From assembly GCA_039584685.1 (NCBI GenBank), contig JBDGXI010000146.1, positions 1 through 5,252 on the forward strand: 5,252 nucleotides of DNA, in the 5' to 3' direction. This document shows, one piece after another, positions 5,127 through 5,252 of this stretch. The notes beneath the pieces were generated by a model. It was given only the letters and a program-made list of their open reading frames with translations. It searched no databases and was not told the DNA's origin. How positions within the stretch are numbered: position 1 is the first letter of the stretch; every line of letters starts with the position of its first letter. The translations under genes and the position numbers were made by a program. This DNA comes from Benthicola sp039584685 (GTDB lineage Bacteria > Gemmatimonadota > Gemmatimonadetes > Palauibacterales > Palauibacteraceae).

Positions 5127-5252
5127 ATGAGCGATCAGAGACTCTTCGACGATGAGAAGCAGATCGCGACCGAAGCGGGCATCGATGCGGCCTTCGTGCG
5201 GCGGGCCATCGTCGAAGCGCAGGTTTCGTCTCTCGAGACCCAGCACTCGCCG
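5127..5252 (+). CDS. 5' part of an unidentified gene, cut by the window edge
   Basis: An open frame of 42 codons starts at ATG 5127 with GGAG at 5115-5118, eight bases upstream, and continues past the edge. The visible N-terminus, MSDQRLFDDEKQIATEAG followed by IDAAFVRRAIVEAQ, is charged and probably helical, with no signal peptide or membrane segment. The EAGIDxxFVRRAI stretch recalls short helical N-terminal segments seen in various bacterial proteins, which is not enough to name a family. It follows the transporter gene by 23 bases on the same strand, so it is probably in the same operon. Confidence 0.6.
   Translation, partial: MSDQRLFDDEKQIATEAGIDAAFVRRAIVEAQVSSLETQHSP

Overview
The window is GC-rich with strongly GC-biased third codon positions, and its genes are tightly packed. 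No tRNA, rRNA, CRISPR array, insertion sequence or phage structural gene is visible. The secreted protein at 3296-4411 (short signal peptide ending in AQA, carboxypeptidase-regulatory-like beta domain, then a Cys-Arg-x-Arg-Pro-Glu and LWEEARKAL segment) has a style I associate with Gemmatimonadota. I therefore suggest a Gemmatimonadota-like chromosome, by recognition only and with moderate confidence.

Layout. The left edge probably holds the last few codons of a plus-strand gene, followed by a strong 16-bp hairpin (49-84). Two minus-strand genes then read leftward: a PLP-dependent trans-sulfuration-type enzyme (1640 to 480) and, 85 bases downstream, a small two-helix membrane protein (394 to 131). 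The gap between them is unusually rich in inverted repeats. A 132-base divergent intergenic region (1641-1772) separates the PLP gene from a plus-strand nucleobase permease of the NCS2/NAT family (1773-3170). It carries overlapping -10-like hexamers on both strands.

After a 125-base gap with a small palindrome comes a plus-strand cluster. It starts with the secreted beta-rich protein (3296-4411), whose stop codon overlaps by 4 bases (ATGA) the start of a histidine-rich NiCoT/NicO-like membrane transporter (4408-5103). After 23 bases a gene with a clear ribosome binding site begins and runs off the right edge (5127-5252).

How they work together. The PLP enzyme handles sulfur amino acids and the permease handles nucleobases; divergence from a shared intergenic region is the only link visible. 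The envelope protein and the putative metal transporter look translationally coupled, which suggests a shared envelope or metal-related role, but no metalloenzyme gene is in view to name the metal. I see no clearly new defence or mobile system. The most unusual points are the coupled envelope-protein/His-rich-transporter pair, the symmetric divergent promoter, and the potentially switchable leader of the small membrane protein.
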